Part shown: positions 46,270 through 58,683 of the stretch, piece after piece | Position numbering within the stretch: position 1 is the stretch's first letter | Layout of the letters: the number at the start of each line of letters is the position of its first letter | Assembly (NCBI RefSeq): GCF_964204645.1 | Contig: NC_134028.1 | Location: 22,294,153-22,358,152, forward strand | Length of the DNA: 64,000 nt | Origin: Tubulanus polymorphus | Lineage: Eukaryota; Nemertea; Palaeonemertea; Tubulaniformes; Tubulanidae | Reading direction: 5' to 3' | Program-made: the position numbers and the translations under genes | The notes under the pieces: generated by a model | What the model saw: the letters and a program-made list of their open reading frames with translations, nothing else | Databases searched by the model: none | Told to the model about the DNA's origin: nothing

Positions 46270-48991
46270 AGTGGTCGGATTGCTAGAAACCTGGAAGAAA
46301 GGCAATTTAAAGATTATTTCTCTCATAATATCCACGATCATCACTATTAATGAGGACTCTCGTACTTTCGACTACAGCAATCGAGCTTTAAGTGTCAATG
46401 AAGTATTCAGAGATACTCAAGGCCTTTTTTATAACTTGGTTTACGGGAACCACCTCTTAAATTTGAATAAAAGTCAAATACAAATTTAAATTTCAAAAGT
46501 TTTATTATTTTCTTTATTACCGTCGCGGGAACGAAATTGGCGAAAAAAAATGAGCAAAAACACACACACACACACAATTTTTTTAAAAATTATTTCGCCA
46601 CCGCCGAATGAGAACCGAATGATGAACAAAATTGAAAAAAAGCGAGTTTTTTTATTGATCGCAGTGCGCAGAATTCGAACTTTCCGAGAATCATTTGTTT
46701 CGACATATGTATTCTGCCCTATCGACAGATCCCTCTTCCTTCAAAAAGTGATTTCATCTCACTAAGGGAATTTTTCAAAATTTTATTTCCTCCTCCGAAA
46801 TGATATTTCATTAGGTCTACCCCGCAAACCAAGCTATTATAAACAGGACCCAGTATATGACAGTCGTGAGCTAGAGATAAAATTGGTTCATTTTCAACTT
46901 GTCAACTCACGAGTCAAACATAAGCTCACAACTATAAACAAAAATACACCCGCTTTATGTATAACTGACAAAATTCAAAACGTTCTCGGTGATTATTTGC
47001 CTCACCGTCAGTACAACTCTTATCGACGACAACCGATGTTGTAATTAGCACTGACATGAATGTTACCCGGGAAATGTTTTGTTTCTCGGAAGTGGGGATA
47101 ATCGGAATGTCTACGCAGCGAAAATCGGTTTTCTGTCACTGTTATAACATCGAGTAGAGACCTGACTCACACGACTTTACCTTCCGATTTAACCAGACTT
47201 AAACGACTTTACCTTCAATTCCCATTACATAGACTACAATTATAGAACTTTTTTCTAGAATTCCGATTCGTTCGTATATAAACTTTGTGGCTAGGCCCAC
47301 CTACGCCCAGCGTTAACTGATCCGTGGACTACACATTGGTCATCTACTCTGGCTACCAATTAAACTAAGGATTGGATTTAAACTGCTAACATGGATTAGT
47401 TCCTGATTATGTCTACAAAGTTCTCCCAAAATATTTACCCGCTTATCAACTTAGATCTGGATCGGATAATTTGCGTATTATTATACCAAACTATAGACTT
47501 AGCACCTTTGGTGGATGGTCCTTCACATGTCTTGGAAATCATCATCCTTTGGAATACTGTACCTAAAGTATTCGTCTTGAACTCGATCTCGGTAAATCCA
47601 AAAGACAAAATCCAGAAAACTTACCTGTTTACTGGATTGCTTTAAAGCGCCTTAGAACATTGAATCAGAGAAAGTGGCGCTACAAATAGTATATTTCATC
47701 ATCATCCGATCGATTCTAGATTTGGTTTGATTATTTCGTCATACTTCTGCTGAACACGCCAGCATCGCCTGCATTGTATAAACATCGTGTAATATATTCA
47801 AATAACGAACTTCGTCTGATATCGTATCAGGCGGCAATTTCACAATCCTCGCAACGCGTAACGCGATCTCGACGTCGCTTTTCTAAGTGTCACTTCTACG
47901 TCGTATACGAGTTGAGGAAAAAAACTAATTGAAACCGCTAGAAAATCCTGAGAATAAGACGCCCGGTTCTTATCCTGCATCTAGAACACGAGTTTTTGCT
48001 TTATTACGTAATGCTATATTGAAAGAAATCTTCTCGCTTGGTTCGTACACACGCGCACACAACATGTCTATCGCGCGTTGAATAAAGTAATATTGAGTTT
48101 AAAAAATACAACGAAAGCATCTGCGGCGTTACCTTAGTGAACGAACGAACTCTCGCCGTCTCTCGGTGAAATACGAAATTAGCCCTCTCTAATGTGTATG
48201 GTGGTTGATAAGGGCCATAACGTAACATTCCTTCTATGCAAGGCGTGTGTACCAGAACGCCAGAACGCCAACACGAAAAAAATATTGAATTTCTTTTTTA
48301 AAAGTCTCTTTATTTCCGTTTTGATGCACCGCCAGAAATCAAAGTTTCACTGTGGCGCCCCCACCAAAACAAAAACAACGAAAACGTCAATTTTTTTTCC
48401 AGAATACGTTTTGGTGCGCCAATCGGACTGTTTAAAGGAAATTCAACATTTTCTCTTTCGTTTTGGGGTTTTAGCGCTCTAGCGCCTACATTTGCATACC
48501 AGGAATTTCACGTTATGGCCAGAATCAGCCAGCACGAATGTATATTATGCGTATCGGTCTCTATCCTTGAGGCACTATGATTAGCGTAATGGGGAACAGG
48601 CGAGGCTACTGCGGCAATGTAGTATCGGCTAGGTTCATTCCTTTCCTAGAATAATAAAACATATATACTAAATGCCACAAGGGACCGAGAATGCCAGTTT
48701 ATACGTATCGTTAGTTTTGATTTTAGGGGCATCATCATCTAGCGGTATACTTTCGTTGCAACATGCACTTCGATGTCCCATACTGTGCCTGGTGCAGGGT
48801 TCATTAGACTGCAGTTAATGACCGGCTCCACGGTTTCTGGATGACCCTCTAATTCATTTTCGATGAGTGAATTTTACAGGCGAATCTTTCAAACTCGCAA
48901 CTGTAGCACTAGGTGGTACTGTATGAATCAGTCTACTCGGTAATAGTCGTCATTTTTACTATCGATAAACCTACGTAACTATGTTACGTAT
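46270..48991. other. Intergenic DNA upstream of the transporter
   Basis: It should contain the transporter's promoter and any non-coding first exon, but none can be fixed. A (CA)n run lies at 46,560-46,576. Frames of 70-120 codons near 46.1-46.5 kb are antisense shadows or unsupported. Nothing else is recognised. Confidence 0.4.
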
Positions 48992-49310
48992 AAATTCATG
49001 GCATTATTTTGTCATTATTGGTAATGATCGAGTGAAGCAAATTTCACTTGACCTGCGGAGACCTCATAATATCACTAGTGGCAGAATCCTCCAGGTGTCG
49101 CCAGTATACGATACGGCATTTCTTCCTTGACTTCTGGAATTCTATGGCGTAGAAAAATCGCGCCAAATATGTAGCACGAACTCTAACGATTAGTCCTAGT
49201 TGAGCTTGATTGAAATCAGAGTTTATTGAAAATGAACTACTTTTGATCGGGTACGTCTGATACTTAAGTGACGCCACCTGACGGGAAAGCTGGTGTGCAT
49301 GTACCCGCGA
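48992..49310 (+). repeat. MITE-containing repeat, plus-oriented copy of an inverted pair
   Basis: 48992-49268 is nearly identical to the reverse complement of 52,340-52,617. It contains family marks 'gtggcagaatcctccaggtgtcgccagta' in two pieces and 'gaaaatgaactacttttgatc', and continues to 'cgccacctgacgggaaagctggtg...gtacccgcg'. Confidence 0.8.
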
Positions 49311-49899
49311 TTATGCAGTAACCAATTTCCATCGATCTAAATTCATTGGATCAAATAGCAAAAATTACTGACACCTTGTAGGCACGTTTCTTTTCGAAAA
49401 GAACATGTTTTGTGGGTTAAAAAGTGCGGTAAAAATATGGAGCGTGGAATATTCTTATTAGGGATAATATGATGAAAACTGATCCTAAAGCGGCGAAGTA
49501 ATTATTCATGCAGCAGCGCGGCGGCGGCTGCGATCGATATCTGAAGTCGTTCTCATATCTTCCTAAACGCCGAGTTGCGATACATAGCTCCGGCGCGCGC
49601 GCTCCTCTATCGTGGCTACTTCATAACCCATACGTGTTTGTATACGAAAGTGTATGTGATGTATATCCGGGTGACTGAGTGACAACTCGCCCTCCTGCTG
49701 GTTCCGCGTATCAAAATAATCCCATTTCTCGATTTATAGACATTCAGATGCGATTGTACGTACCAATAATGCGACTCCGCAGTCGACTGTGGCATTCGAG
49801 GATTCCTCTTGTGGCAAGCGATGGTCCACTAGGCGGATTTCAAAGATTCAATCTACCAAAAATCTTTCAAATTCTTTATAGATTCTGCACTGTTTACGA
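49311..49899. other. Repeat-rich intergenic DNA
   Basis: No gene seen. Partial MITE-like wording (gtggcattcgaggattcctcttgtggcaagcg, 49,789-49,821) shows a decayed family fragment. Confidence 0.4.
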
Positions 49900-50046
49900 A
49901 CCAGGGACCGGTTGCTCAGTTGCGGCTAAGACTTAAGACCAGTCTAAGACCAACTTAGTTCTATAGCCAATCTGACAACTTAAGTGGTCTTAAGATTTAA
50001 GACCACTTTTGGACTTAAGCCACAAATGTGTAACTGGCCCCTGGGT
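49900..50046. repeat. Foldback with ccagggaccggt / aactggcccctgg ends
   Basis: The left end 'ccagggaccggttgctcagttgc' pairs with the right end 'gtgtaactggcccctgg'. Inner 'ggctaagacttaagacc' pairs with 'ggtcttaagatttaagacc'. It is non-coding, and related ends occur elsewhere in the window. Confidence 0.7.
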
Positions 50047-50209
50047 TTATTTAGATGTGCCTCATTTTTAATGTGGGGAGGCTAGAATTCTAGATGGAAT
50101 AAATTGAAAATGAACGGAATTCATATCGAGTGTTCTATTTCTATTTCCCCATTCCCAATAGAAGCGAACGGAATCTCGCTTATCGATGGATTCGTCTATT
50201 TGATACTTG

Positions 50210-50250
50210 AATGTTTTCTGGGGCTCGAACCTAAGCACAAGTCACACAAT
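50210..50250 (-). repeat. tRNA-like B-box fragment, minus strand
   Basis: 'ggggctcgaacctaagc' reads ggttcgagcccc on the minus strand. An isolated B box with no tRNA body. Confidence 0.25.
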
Positions 50251-50384
50251 AATGCAAATTTCATCTAGATGTATTTCATTTTGATTATGCAAATCTTGGT
50301 CGAATCACTTCAAAAGCAATGGCGAACTAGTTTGAAGTTCGGCGACCTCGTAACCCAGCGAAAATAAACTCCGATGATTGAATT

Positions 50385-50740
50385 CAAGCTATCCCGCCAG
50401 ACGGCGTGACGAGCAGTAGGTCGTCCGGTGTCGAATTTAGTTAATTTCCAATGAACTTTAAACTGGATTTTTCGACTTCCCAATTCATGCATCTATTACC
50501 ACAGAGCCCACCAAATATACAATACCATCATTCTTCTATTCGGATATCGGTGTAGGTAGGCCCTATATGAATAATCGATTCATTTAAGAGAGAAGTTCAT
50601 TCAGATTTTCTTGAAATGTTGAAGAAATCGAACGCGCACGACCAACTATCTGCTGGCAAACCTGGCGGATTCTCGCCTGCCATACGCGGAATCCTCGATT
50701 GCCACAGTAGCACTGCGGGTACCCCAATTTATTCATTTGC
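50385..50740 (-). repeat. Near-complete MITE copy with terminal inverted repeats
   Basis: On the minus strand it begins 'ggggtacccgcagtgcta' and 'ctgtggcaatcgaggattcc', and ends in 'cgccgtctggcgggatagctt'. The copy at 17,300-17,645 begins in the same way (ggggtacccgcagtgctt) and ends 'gggatagctagtattgcgggt', so the termini acccgcag / tgcgggt are short inverted repeats. Length about 350 bp, no coding capacity: a non-autonomous DNA transposon family. Other members lie at 13,650-14,000, 39,405-39,690, 48,992-49,310, 52,340-52,617 and 62,560-62,970. Confidence 0.7.
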
Positions 50741-52339
50741 CATTTTCCAGGAATTGACTGCGCTGTATCAGAATCTGTTAAAAAAAATCTGACACATTTA
50801 TTACGTAAAACGAGTTATTTATTTAGTAAAATAACATCCAACACGAGTCAAGTGTTGCCGCCGTTGTTCCTAGCGAGAATAATAATTATGAGTCAGACAG
50901 CAGGAAGATGTAATGATATACGGCGCATCCACGATCATTGAATTGCTACTGCTGCTGCTGCTGCCAGTTTCTATAAAACAGTTACTTGTCGCATTTACGC
51001 TATTAGAATATTTCAACCTGTCACTAATAATCCAACAGAATTGGGGTTCACCCCGCCAGTATCAAGGCCAGCTTATAACGGGCTGCAGCGGCTGATGCAA
51101 CTGGGAGGAAACGAGATCGTAGGCCAGCAACCGAGAATAGCGGAGTCTACTGTAACAATTCCTACCGTGGTTCGAAGATCTGGCCAAAGGTGGGGGGCTC
51201 CGATTTTTGTCAGTAGTTTAGATGACCGTCAAAAATACAGGAAAATCGAAACAGTGTAAATATTGTAAGAACGAACCCGGCAACTTTACCCACACAGGTA
51301 ATTTCATTCGACTTGATCAGGGGAACCTAGTACAGAGTTTTTTGACAGAGGAAAAAAATAGGGTATCACCCTAAAAAGCATTATTTACCGAATCGTTCGC
51401 TACCTTGTTGGCAACACTTTCAAAAACCATCTTACATCCAAAACATTTCGGGTCAATGACCTCATAAACATGTCTTATTTCTAAGGATGTAAGTCAGGTT
51501 TTTACCTTTTGTGTTTCTATAGATAGCTCTAAAATTTCCGCATTATCGGGAACCATTATCAGAGTAAGTTAATCACTCTATCGGCTATTGTGTAATCATG
51601 AAGCCATTACGGGAGTTTTTCCTAAGCGGTAGCCGCGGTATAGGCGAGAGAGAGAGAGAGAGAGAGAGAGAACGCCAGTAAGTAAATCGGTTTTATTATC
51701 GTAGCCCAATTTCTTTTTTCGTGTTTTATTTATAAATCGTATCGTACATAACAAACACGTGTTTATTAAACGCATTAACCACAATGAAATAGAGCTCTTC
51801 ATAATGCGATTTCTTTTCCTAATCCGCTATCGTGTTCGCACGCTGTTTGAAATTCAATTCGCGGTGGTTTTTATTTTTCAATTTAGACTCTCTCTACCTA
51901 TCGCGCGCGGATATATTTACACGTTAAGTGGCTACGTGCCAGTAATAATTCAATCGGATACGTAAATTAGAAGGTAATGCGGCAAATGATGGGTCGACTC
52001 TCACTCTCGCCTATGTCGAGTAGGACATTAATCCGTGAAAAATGAGGTTGGTAGTGAAAAGTAGCATTGAATGTTTAGGAAAGTAAGTTAAAATCGACAC
52101 TTAGATGGTTGCACCTCACGCCATGGGCTGTCAGGGCCGGGGTCCAGTTCTACAGTTAATGAAGTGGTTTTTATCATTACTCATCCAGCAGCCAGAAAAA
52201 TTCCACAACAGAATTGCTTCTAAACAATCAACATGCCAAGCCATTTCTAGAAAAAATACAAAGGATAGATGTTCTACAATCGGGAATAGCCTATAATGAA
52301 AAATCTCCATTGTTCGAAATCGTAGAGTTCTAGAATAAT
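50741..52339. other. Intergenic DNA, no gene seen
   Basis: A (GA)n run lies at 51,646-51,671. Frames of 60-72 codons are unsupported. 'ggggtccagttctacagtt' at 52,139-52,157 is an isolated terminus of the foldback family. Confidence 0.4.
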
Positions 52340-52617
52340 TAAGTATCAGACGAACCCGATCAAAAGTAGTTCATTTTCAATAAACTCTGATTTCAATCAA
52401 GCTCAACTAGGACTAATCGTTAGAGTTCGTGCTACATATTTGGCGCGATTTTTCTACGCCATAGAATTCCAGAAGTCAAGGAAGAAATCCATGCCATATC
52501 GTATACTGGCGACACCTGGAGGATTCTGCCACTAGTGTTATTATGAGGTCTCCGCAGGTCAAGTGAAATTTGCTTCACTCGATCATTACCAATAATGACA
52601 AAATAACGCCATGAATA
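52340..52617 (-). repeat. MITE-containing repeat, inverted copy
   Basis: Reverse complement of 48,992-49,268 with only scattered differences (a few per cent). The two copies lie about 3.1 kb apart in opposite orientation. Confidence 0.8.
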
Positions 52618-55600
52618 TATCTCAAATAAGGAAAATGATCCATTAATTAAAAACAATGAATCATAATAAACGTAGTGCAGTAAAGATGGAAAACTTACAG
52701 AACGGTTGAGACTTTAATGTATGATACAATCGAGGAAAAAATCAGCCACACGTCAGATCAGAAGACTGTATATCAACTGGATGGGCGATGACCGGAAGTA
52801 TACACCAACAAATTATACTTTAACCAATGATAGCAATGATATTAAAATAGGCGTTACAAATTGAAAATCTAAAATGACTATTGAAATGGCTTTTGATAAC
52901 AAAAATTTGTTAACCGATTGCATAACCATCTGCAATACGTATCTTTCCTTCTATGGTCTAACTTTACCCGACAAACTGCGGAACTGGATCCAGATGCTCC
53001 AATCTATGGATAAAACGGCTCAAAGAATACACGGAGCCATATAGATTTTGAGAACAAGGTTCCCAGACCAGTGGGCTAAATCTGCAAATACTTGAATTTA
53101 TATTTTTTACACCGAAGAATTTCCGAGACGCAATGGAACAGAGAATTCTAATGCGATTACTACATTACCGGCTTTGTTATAAATCGATTTACGAACGAGG
53201 GTTTACGGTTTCATGAAATCATTGACTATCGTCGTCGCATTTCTAATCGATGACGTATCACCCCGTGTAGAGGAGGAGTTTTTTTCGAACGGGCACAAAA
53301 ACAAGGTCACGTATGGTCAATATTTCCTTAACCTACTTTTTGCACCACTCACAACTTTGGAGTTTCACAAGATCGAAAACTGGGTCAAATGCGCCTCCGA
53401 GGTCGACGAACTGTATCGCAAACGTCACGAACCGGTTGCGCGCGCACTTTTGCAGACAGACTAAATTTGAGAATCTTATTACGACTTATTTAACGAAATA
53501 TTCGAAATATCTTCGAATCCATTGCGGGATGATTTTTAATGAACATACAAAAACAAATAAATGAATAAACACTTAACAAAAGGGTGTCAAGAAACTTTCG
53601 AGTCATATACTATAATTTCGATTCGGTGGAATTGATATGCGTAGGGCGAGTAGAATTTAAGTAGTTATTAAGGCCCTCACCGGGAACTCGAAAAATTAAC
53701 GGCACGCCACATCACCCGATACTAATTCAAATATCCACCGTCTAAATTCGTTTAAATATCGTTGTATACGTTTTAGCAGAAAGCTTGCTCTTGTATTTTA
53801 GTCGCGGTCAAAAACAGCACCCGAACCACTTTACTAATACCACCATCGAAACTTCCAAGAATCAATAGGAAAACTCCATTTTTGTAAACGAAATCAAATG
53901 AATCTCCACACTTTTGCGTTAATTTTCAAACTCTAATTCCACCCACTGTTTGATATATGTATGTAATACATATTGAGTTAAACGCCTACAACTACTCATC
54001 GATATTCGACACCATTATGTTATACATACTTGCCGTCTGGCCGTCATGCTGACGTGGACGAATTGAACATGAAAATGTGCGAGTTAAATTCGCACGATAG
54101 GAAAAAAATCAGTCGATATCACCTTAAGACCAATTGAACAAAAAATTCAGGAAAATTTTTGAAAATAAATTAACCATTGATTAATGTAATGAAATGTAAA
54201 TAATGAAATGCAACGAAAATTCGTGTAATAATCGAAAACAGCATGATATGTCATTTTTGGAATAAATATGTTTTCAGAAATTAAATGAGAATTCCTAGTA
54301 TTTCGATCAAAAATATTAGGTTCGCACACAAAAATACAGCTTGTATATGGAGATTGTGTATTGGATTTCGATCTAATTTATTTTCATATCGAAACAATTT
54401 AAACTTAACCTACCGATTAATAATGATTTAGAACGATAATCTGCGTTAATCATCCATAGCTGAAATTCTGCATAATCCACGCTGCTCCGTGCGAATAGGT
54501 ACGTCCCGTTATCGCCATACAACGCGGTCAAATCTCGTACGAGCAATTTTTCCCGTTTTGCGAGTATCAATACGCATTAAAAATATCAGTTGCGTGGGCT
54601 GAAGATGCCTATCTCTATACGGAACTATTTTCGATGACTCAAATCCAATTTTTTTCGTGGAAAGTATCCCCGATACCTTCCCGCACTATTCATCGAAGAT
54701 ACAATATGTTATTATTACGTATACACGGGCGATGTGAAACTCACTCGTCGAAGCATTGATCGAGAACGACACGAAATTGTGTTAAGTGTTCAGAGCAGCT
54801 TCGGCGGCAATATGCAACGCAGCGCAAATGGCTTCATACTTGACACCTTAGAATATTTTATATTTTACAGCTAAACAGATGAAATAGCGAGTGTAATTAA
54901 GATCCGCAGTATAGTTTAGACTTTTCTCTAACGCGGATTTGGAAAGAAAAATTGAGAAAAGAAGCGAAAATTAGAAATTTTTTCAAAGTGTTTTTATCAC
55001 GGTCTCAGCTTACCCTTTACATTTTAGAATCCCAACCCTAAACTTTGATGTCCAATCTTTTCTACAGAAACATAGTAGTTATCATCTATTCGCATCATAA
55101 CAATCGCTTTTAGAAAAAATTGCAAAAAAGTGATGGAGGAAAAAGACATATCTTCGATGTTTTTTTCGTGGAATTCGGTACTCTAAAAAGGCCTTGATAT
55201 GAAATTGAAAGATGCTTCTTAGATTCTTTCTATCACAAAATAGAAAAATCGCCTTTCGTTCGAACGGTAAAAATTCTATTTCATCGAAAGCTATATTTTT
55301 TTCCGCTTTTTCTCCCACACCCAATCAACACCTTTTTAATATTATAAATGTTCTCTTTCGGTTATAGGGTGAACCGGTGCATAACGTTTCAGTTCACGAA
55401 GGCACAAACACACATGTATACGTACGTGCTCGGCATTTGTTCAATTACCGATAGACGTATTAGATCGTCAAACAAATGAAAAAAAATATATATAGTAGAG
55501 TATCATTGTACCGCGTTTGAGATAAAATCGAAAGTTGTGTAATGTAAATACAATATTGCGCTCGTCAATACGTAATTACTAGTATAATGAATATGTTGAA

Positions 55601-56060
55601 ATAAAAACGTGTGCTTTTTAAGGATGATATCTGACGTGAGTTTCGTGGCGATGTCGGAGGGTTGTTTGGTGCAGAATAAGTCAGTATACGCACGGGAGAC
55701 GAGGGACCTCGTTATGCCGGCGTTCGTTCTGTTGTCTTTCTCATTCAAATTCATTATATAAAGGAGAATGTCTTATTTTTGAAGCGGTGATCACACCAAG
55801 TTGTAAGATCCTGAAAACTATGAGAAACGAGTCCGAAATGCTTCGTGAGCTAGTGTATATTCAAACGTTTTTGACTTTATCCTAACGTTCATCTTCAAGA
55901 AAACTAGTGTTATAGCAAGATTATGAGATATACACTTTAAGTAGAGAACAAAAGACAAATTAGGCAATCAAATATCTGATATAAACTAAGGGAAATTTAC
56001 AACCTGAACATAATCAATAATCGTATCGTCGTCACAGCAAATCTCTAAAATTACTCGCGA
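52618..56060. other. Intergenic DNA, no confident gene
   Basis: One plus frame (53,213-53,464, ATG, 83 codons, containing EVDELYRKRHEPVARALLQ) has a more protein-like composition than the rest, but no domain, splice context or homologue can be given. No other candidate seen. Confidence 0.35.
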
Positions 56061-56068
56061 GAGAGCAC

Positions 56069-56155
56069 CTGCTCGGTAGCTCAGCGGTAGAAGGAGTGGA
56101 TGCTGTTGCATTCCCTAGCGACAAGTGGGTTCGAGTCCTGCTAGCTGCTTACAGT
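56069..56155 (+). repeat. tRNA pseudogene or SINE head
   Basis: The A box (tagctcagcggtaga, 56,078-56,092) and B box (gggttcgagtcc, 56,127-56,138) are both good, and a T-stem (gtggg/cctgc with G-T pairs) can be drawn. The acceptor stem does not pair ('tgctcgg' against 'tagctgc') and the anticodon arm is irregular. It is therefore a tRNA-derived element rather than a working tRNA. Confidence 0.6.
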
Positions 56156-57744
56156 GTGCGGGCAACACTACATAGGCCGTATAATCCTGTGTCGAATGAT
56201 CCAGTTACGTACGTCAGTCTGGGAAAACAAAGATACAAACAACGTAACTGATAACAAACAAACAAGCCTGATCGTTCCGCGCGCGAAGCTGCTTCAGAAA
56301 CGCGAACACAGGGAAGCGAGGATGCTGTTAGACTGTTTGAACAACGACAGATGGCGAGAGGAATATCGCATTCCCTCCACACCTACCAAACCTAATCATA
56401 TACGGCCATTGACATATTTATATATACTAACAACCAGGAAACCTGATTGTGCTTGAAATATCTAATATGAATAGAAACGTTCACACAGATGACGTGTCAG
56501 GGAAATTGATGCGGGTTATTTAGCATTAATTGAAATGTATACAGGATACGCTACAGAATCTTTCATCGAGTTCAGAATCACGGGGAAATTTCACATTTAA
56601 TTAGGTTTTGTCGAACAACAGCTTCGCTTTGATGAAACCTCAGCTTTATATTAGAACATGTATCCCTTATGTGTCATTGTTAAAAAATTGTTGAAATTCA
56701 TTTCTCAAATAAGCGATAATTAATGATGATCGTAAGAACCACAAAAAGAACATTGAGTCTGAATTTCAAAAGAACAAAATGGTTGTGATTCTGTTTTTAT
56801 CTCATCAGTAACAGCTGATGAGTGACCCAATTCTCATGTGTATACACTGCACTCAAATATGCAAAATATGAAATCATATTACATTAAATAGTATTTATTG
56901 ATACATTTAAAAATTAACCACGCAAAATCGCAACAGATATGGACAGTGGTGATAGAAAATTGAGACTATTATCAATTTCAACACGTATACAGAAAGGAAC
57001 CTTCTTACAAATTCAAAGATTCAATTCAAAGGTCTTTAGCGAGAAACGTAATGTTATGAGATAAATGCTTTGATTTAAATCATGAACGCGTGGGAATGGA
57101 TATTACTGCCGCGTGCTGCAGAGTAGTGAGGTGGTCTGGATGTCAATCAAGATCTCTTGAAAACACCTGTGATCCACAAAGCCTTTCCTGGATATCTATA
57201 GTGGGTACGTATTATCGTGTATATATTTAATTGGTCACGTACGATTGAAGTTATTATATACATGTATTTTGTACAGTTTCCATCAAACACTTCCTCGTTC
57301 AGGTAATAAAGCCCTTCAGTTATCTCGTGGACTTTAGATAAAACGAATTCGTTCTGGAGTCCATGCGTTATTCGACTCCGCCAGTTTCTCGGTTGCAGCG
57401 GCGTTCACGCCAGATGGAGATCTCATCAACGTTTCCAGCGTTCAGTTACTTTACACGCGCATCATACACCACTCCTGCGTTATGTATGCCGAACGTTGTT
57501 TTCTGTACTCGCCGGCCATAAACGTCATTGTCGTTGACAGCCATGGAAGCAATCGCAGCAGCGTTCAGTAACCCAGCCGTCGATAACGCTGCAATACGCC
57601 GATGATGCAACACTTAATATAACGTTACGCTGTGGACTAACAACGCTGGATAACAACAACTTCCTATACCGAACGACGACGTTGTTACAACGCGTGCGAA
57701 GCTGGCCCGGGAGGTTCTTCTCTCCCAAATTCTCCCAGCGCAGA
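56156..57744. other. Intergenic DNA upstream of the 57.7-kb gene
   Basis: No gene recognised. The frame of the next gene is open upstream to 57,538 without an ATG, so the 5' UTR probably covers the end of this stretch. Confidence 0.4.
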
Positions 57745-58683
57745 ATGGGACCGGGCCAGGCTAGCACGTTGTTCTTACCTCCTTCGACCATCCATTTCAT
57801 GACCTGCGAAAGGAATAACATGACTGCTGACAATCGCGACTTCGACGTGTTCGAGATCTCACGAAAAGTCATCGAAAACGGAGACTACCCGAAAGTGCAG
57901 ATTGTCCAAAAAGACGGCAACTGGTTCACGCTGAACAATCTACAACTAGAAGTGTGCCGCCGATTGGAACAGGACGGGTTATGCACGCAGGTTAAAGCGG
58001 ATATCATACCGATATCAGAGATACCGGACGAACTTCGCAAAATGATGGTGCTACCTCAAAATCCGCCGCCCGTGTTATCGCCTGAAACCGAGACCACGTC
58101 ATCTTCACTGCCGCCGATTAGTAAACATCTCTCTTCCAGCACAAACGATACACCGGACAACAAAACTACTGAAATCCGTGGAGCTTCGGTGAACACAACA
58201 GGTAGGTAGATCAATGTTGATATTTACCGAATTAGTTTGTCTTTTGTAGAAACATTCCGTAATAACAGAAGCGTAGCCGCGTGAAACACCCTTACCAAAA
58301 ATGTTTGATAGATATTCAAGCATACCCCGGCGTTGGTTTGTGTTGGTTTTCCAAGGTTTTCTGGTAGAGGGTCCCTAACATGCACCAGCGTCCCAAATGA
58401 ACGTCACTTCTTTACCATACCAGTGGACCTTTATGTAAATACATCGGTCTCCAGAAAGCCCTTTCAAAGTACTTCTTTTCGTTCACATGCTCGTAACGTT
58501 TCGGAGCAATGCGTCATGTTATTATCCATATTTTCAACAGATGGTGCCTTCTGTTGCAAATACACGCGGATGAGGTTACGATCGCCGTCACTCGGTTTAG
58601 TCGCTGTGCGAGGCTGTCCGTCTATGGCAAAGTATATTGTCTTCCAATTAGTCTTGTATCTGTTTACAAATATTGCTTGTTAA
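57745..58683 (+). CDS. 199-residue protein, possible ParB/sulfiredoxin-like fold
   Basis: Exon 1 57745-58201 (donor gtaggt, phase 1) joins exon 2 58541-58683 (acceptor ttttcaacag). The frame reads through to TAA, giving 199 residues. The first in-frame ATG after a stop at 57,535 was chosen. Residues about 10-100 (PPSTIHFMTCE..., then EISRKVIENGDYPKVQIVQ, DGNWFTLNNLQLEVCRRLEQ, VKADIIP) have the order 'site list - short helix - P-x-V-x-V strand - W-F-T-L-N-N - helix - strand'. This resembles ParB-N/sulfiredoxin-fold proteins, which have a similar strand-turn-helix around a phosphate or nucleotide site. The likeness is weak and by eye only. A Ser/Thr/Pro-rich linker follows, then a Cys/Arg-rich stretch and a hydrophobic C-terminus (YIVFQLVLYLFTNIAC) that could anchor in a membrane. 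Function unknown. Confidence 0.55.

Noticed and set aside
45833-46350. Antisense frames of 60-154 codons over the transporter's first exon
   Set aside because: They overlap the clear DGGWGWW transporter frame and carry no motif.
56069-56155. Functional tRNA gene
   Set aside because: A and B boxes are present, but the acceptor stem does not pair and the anticodon arm is irregular.
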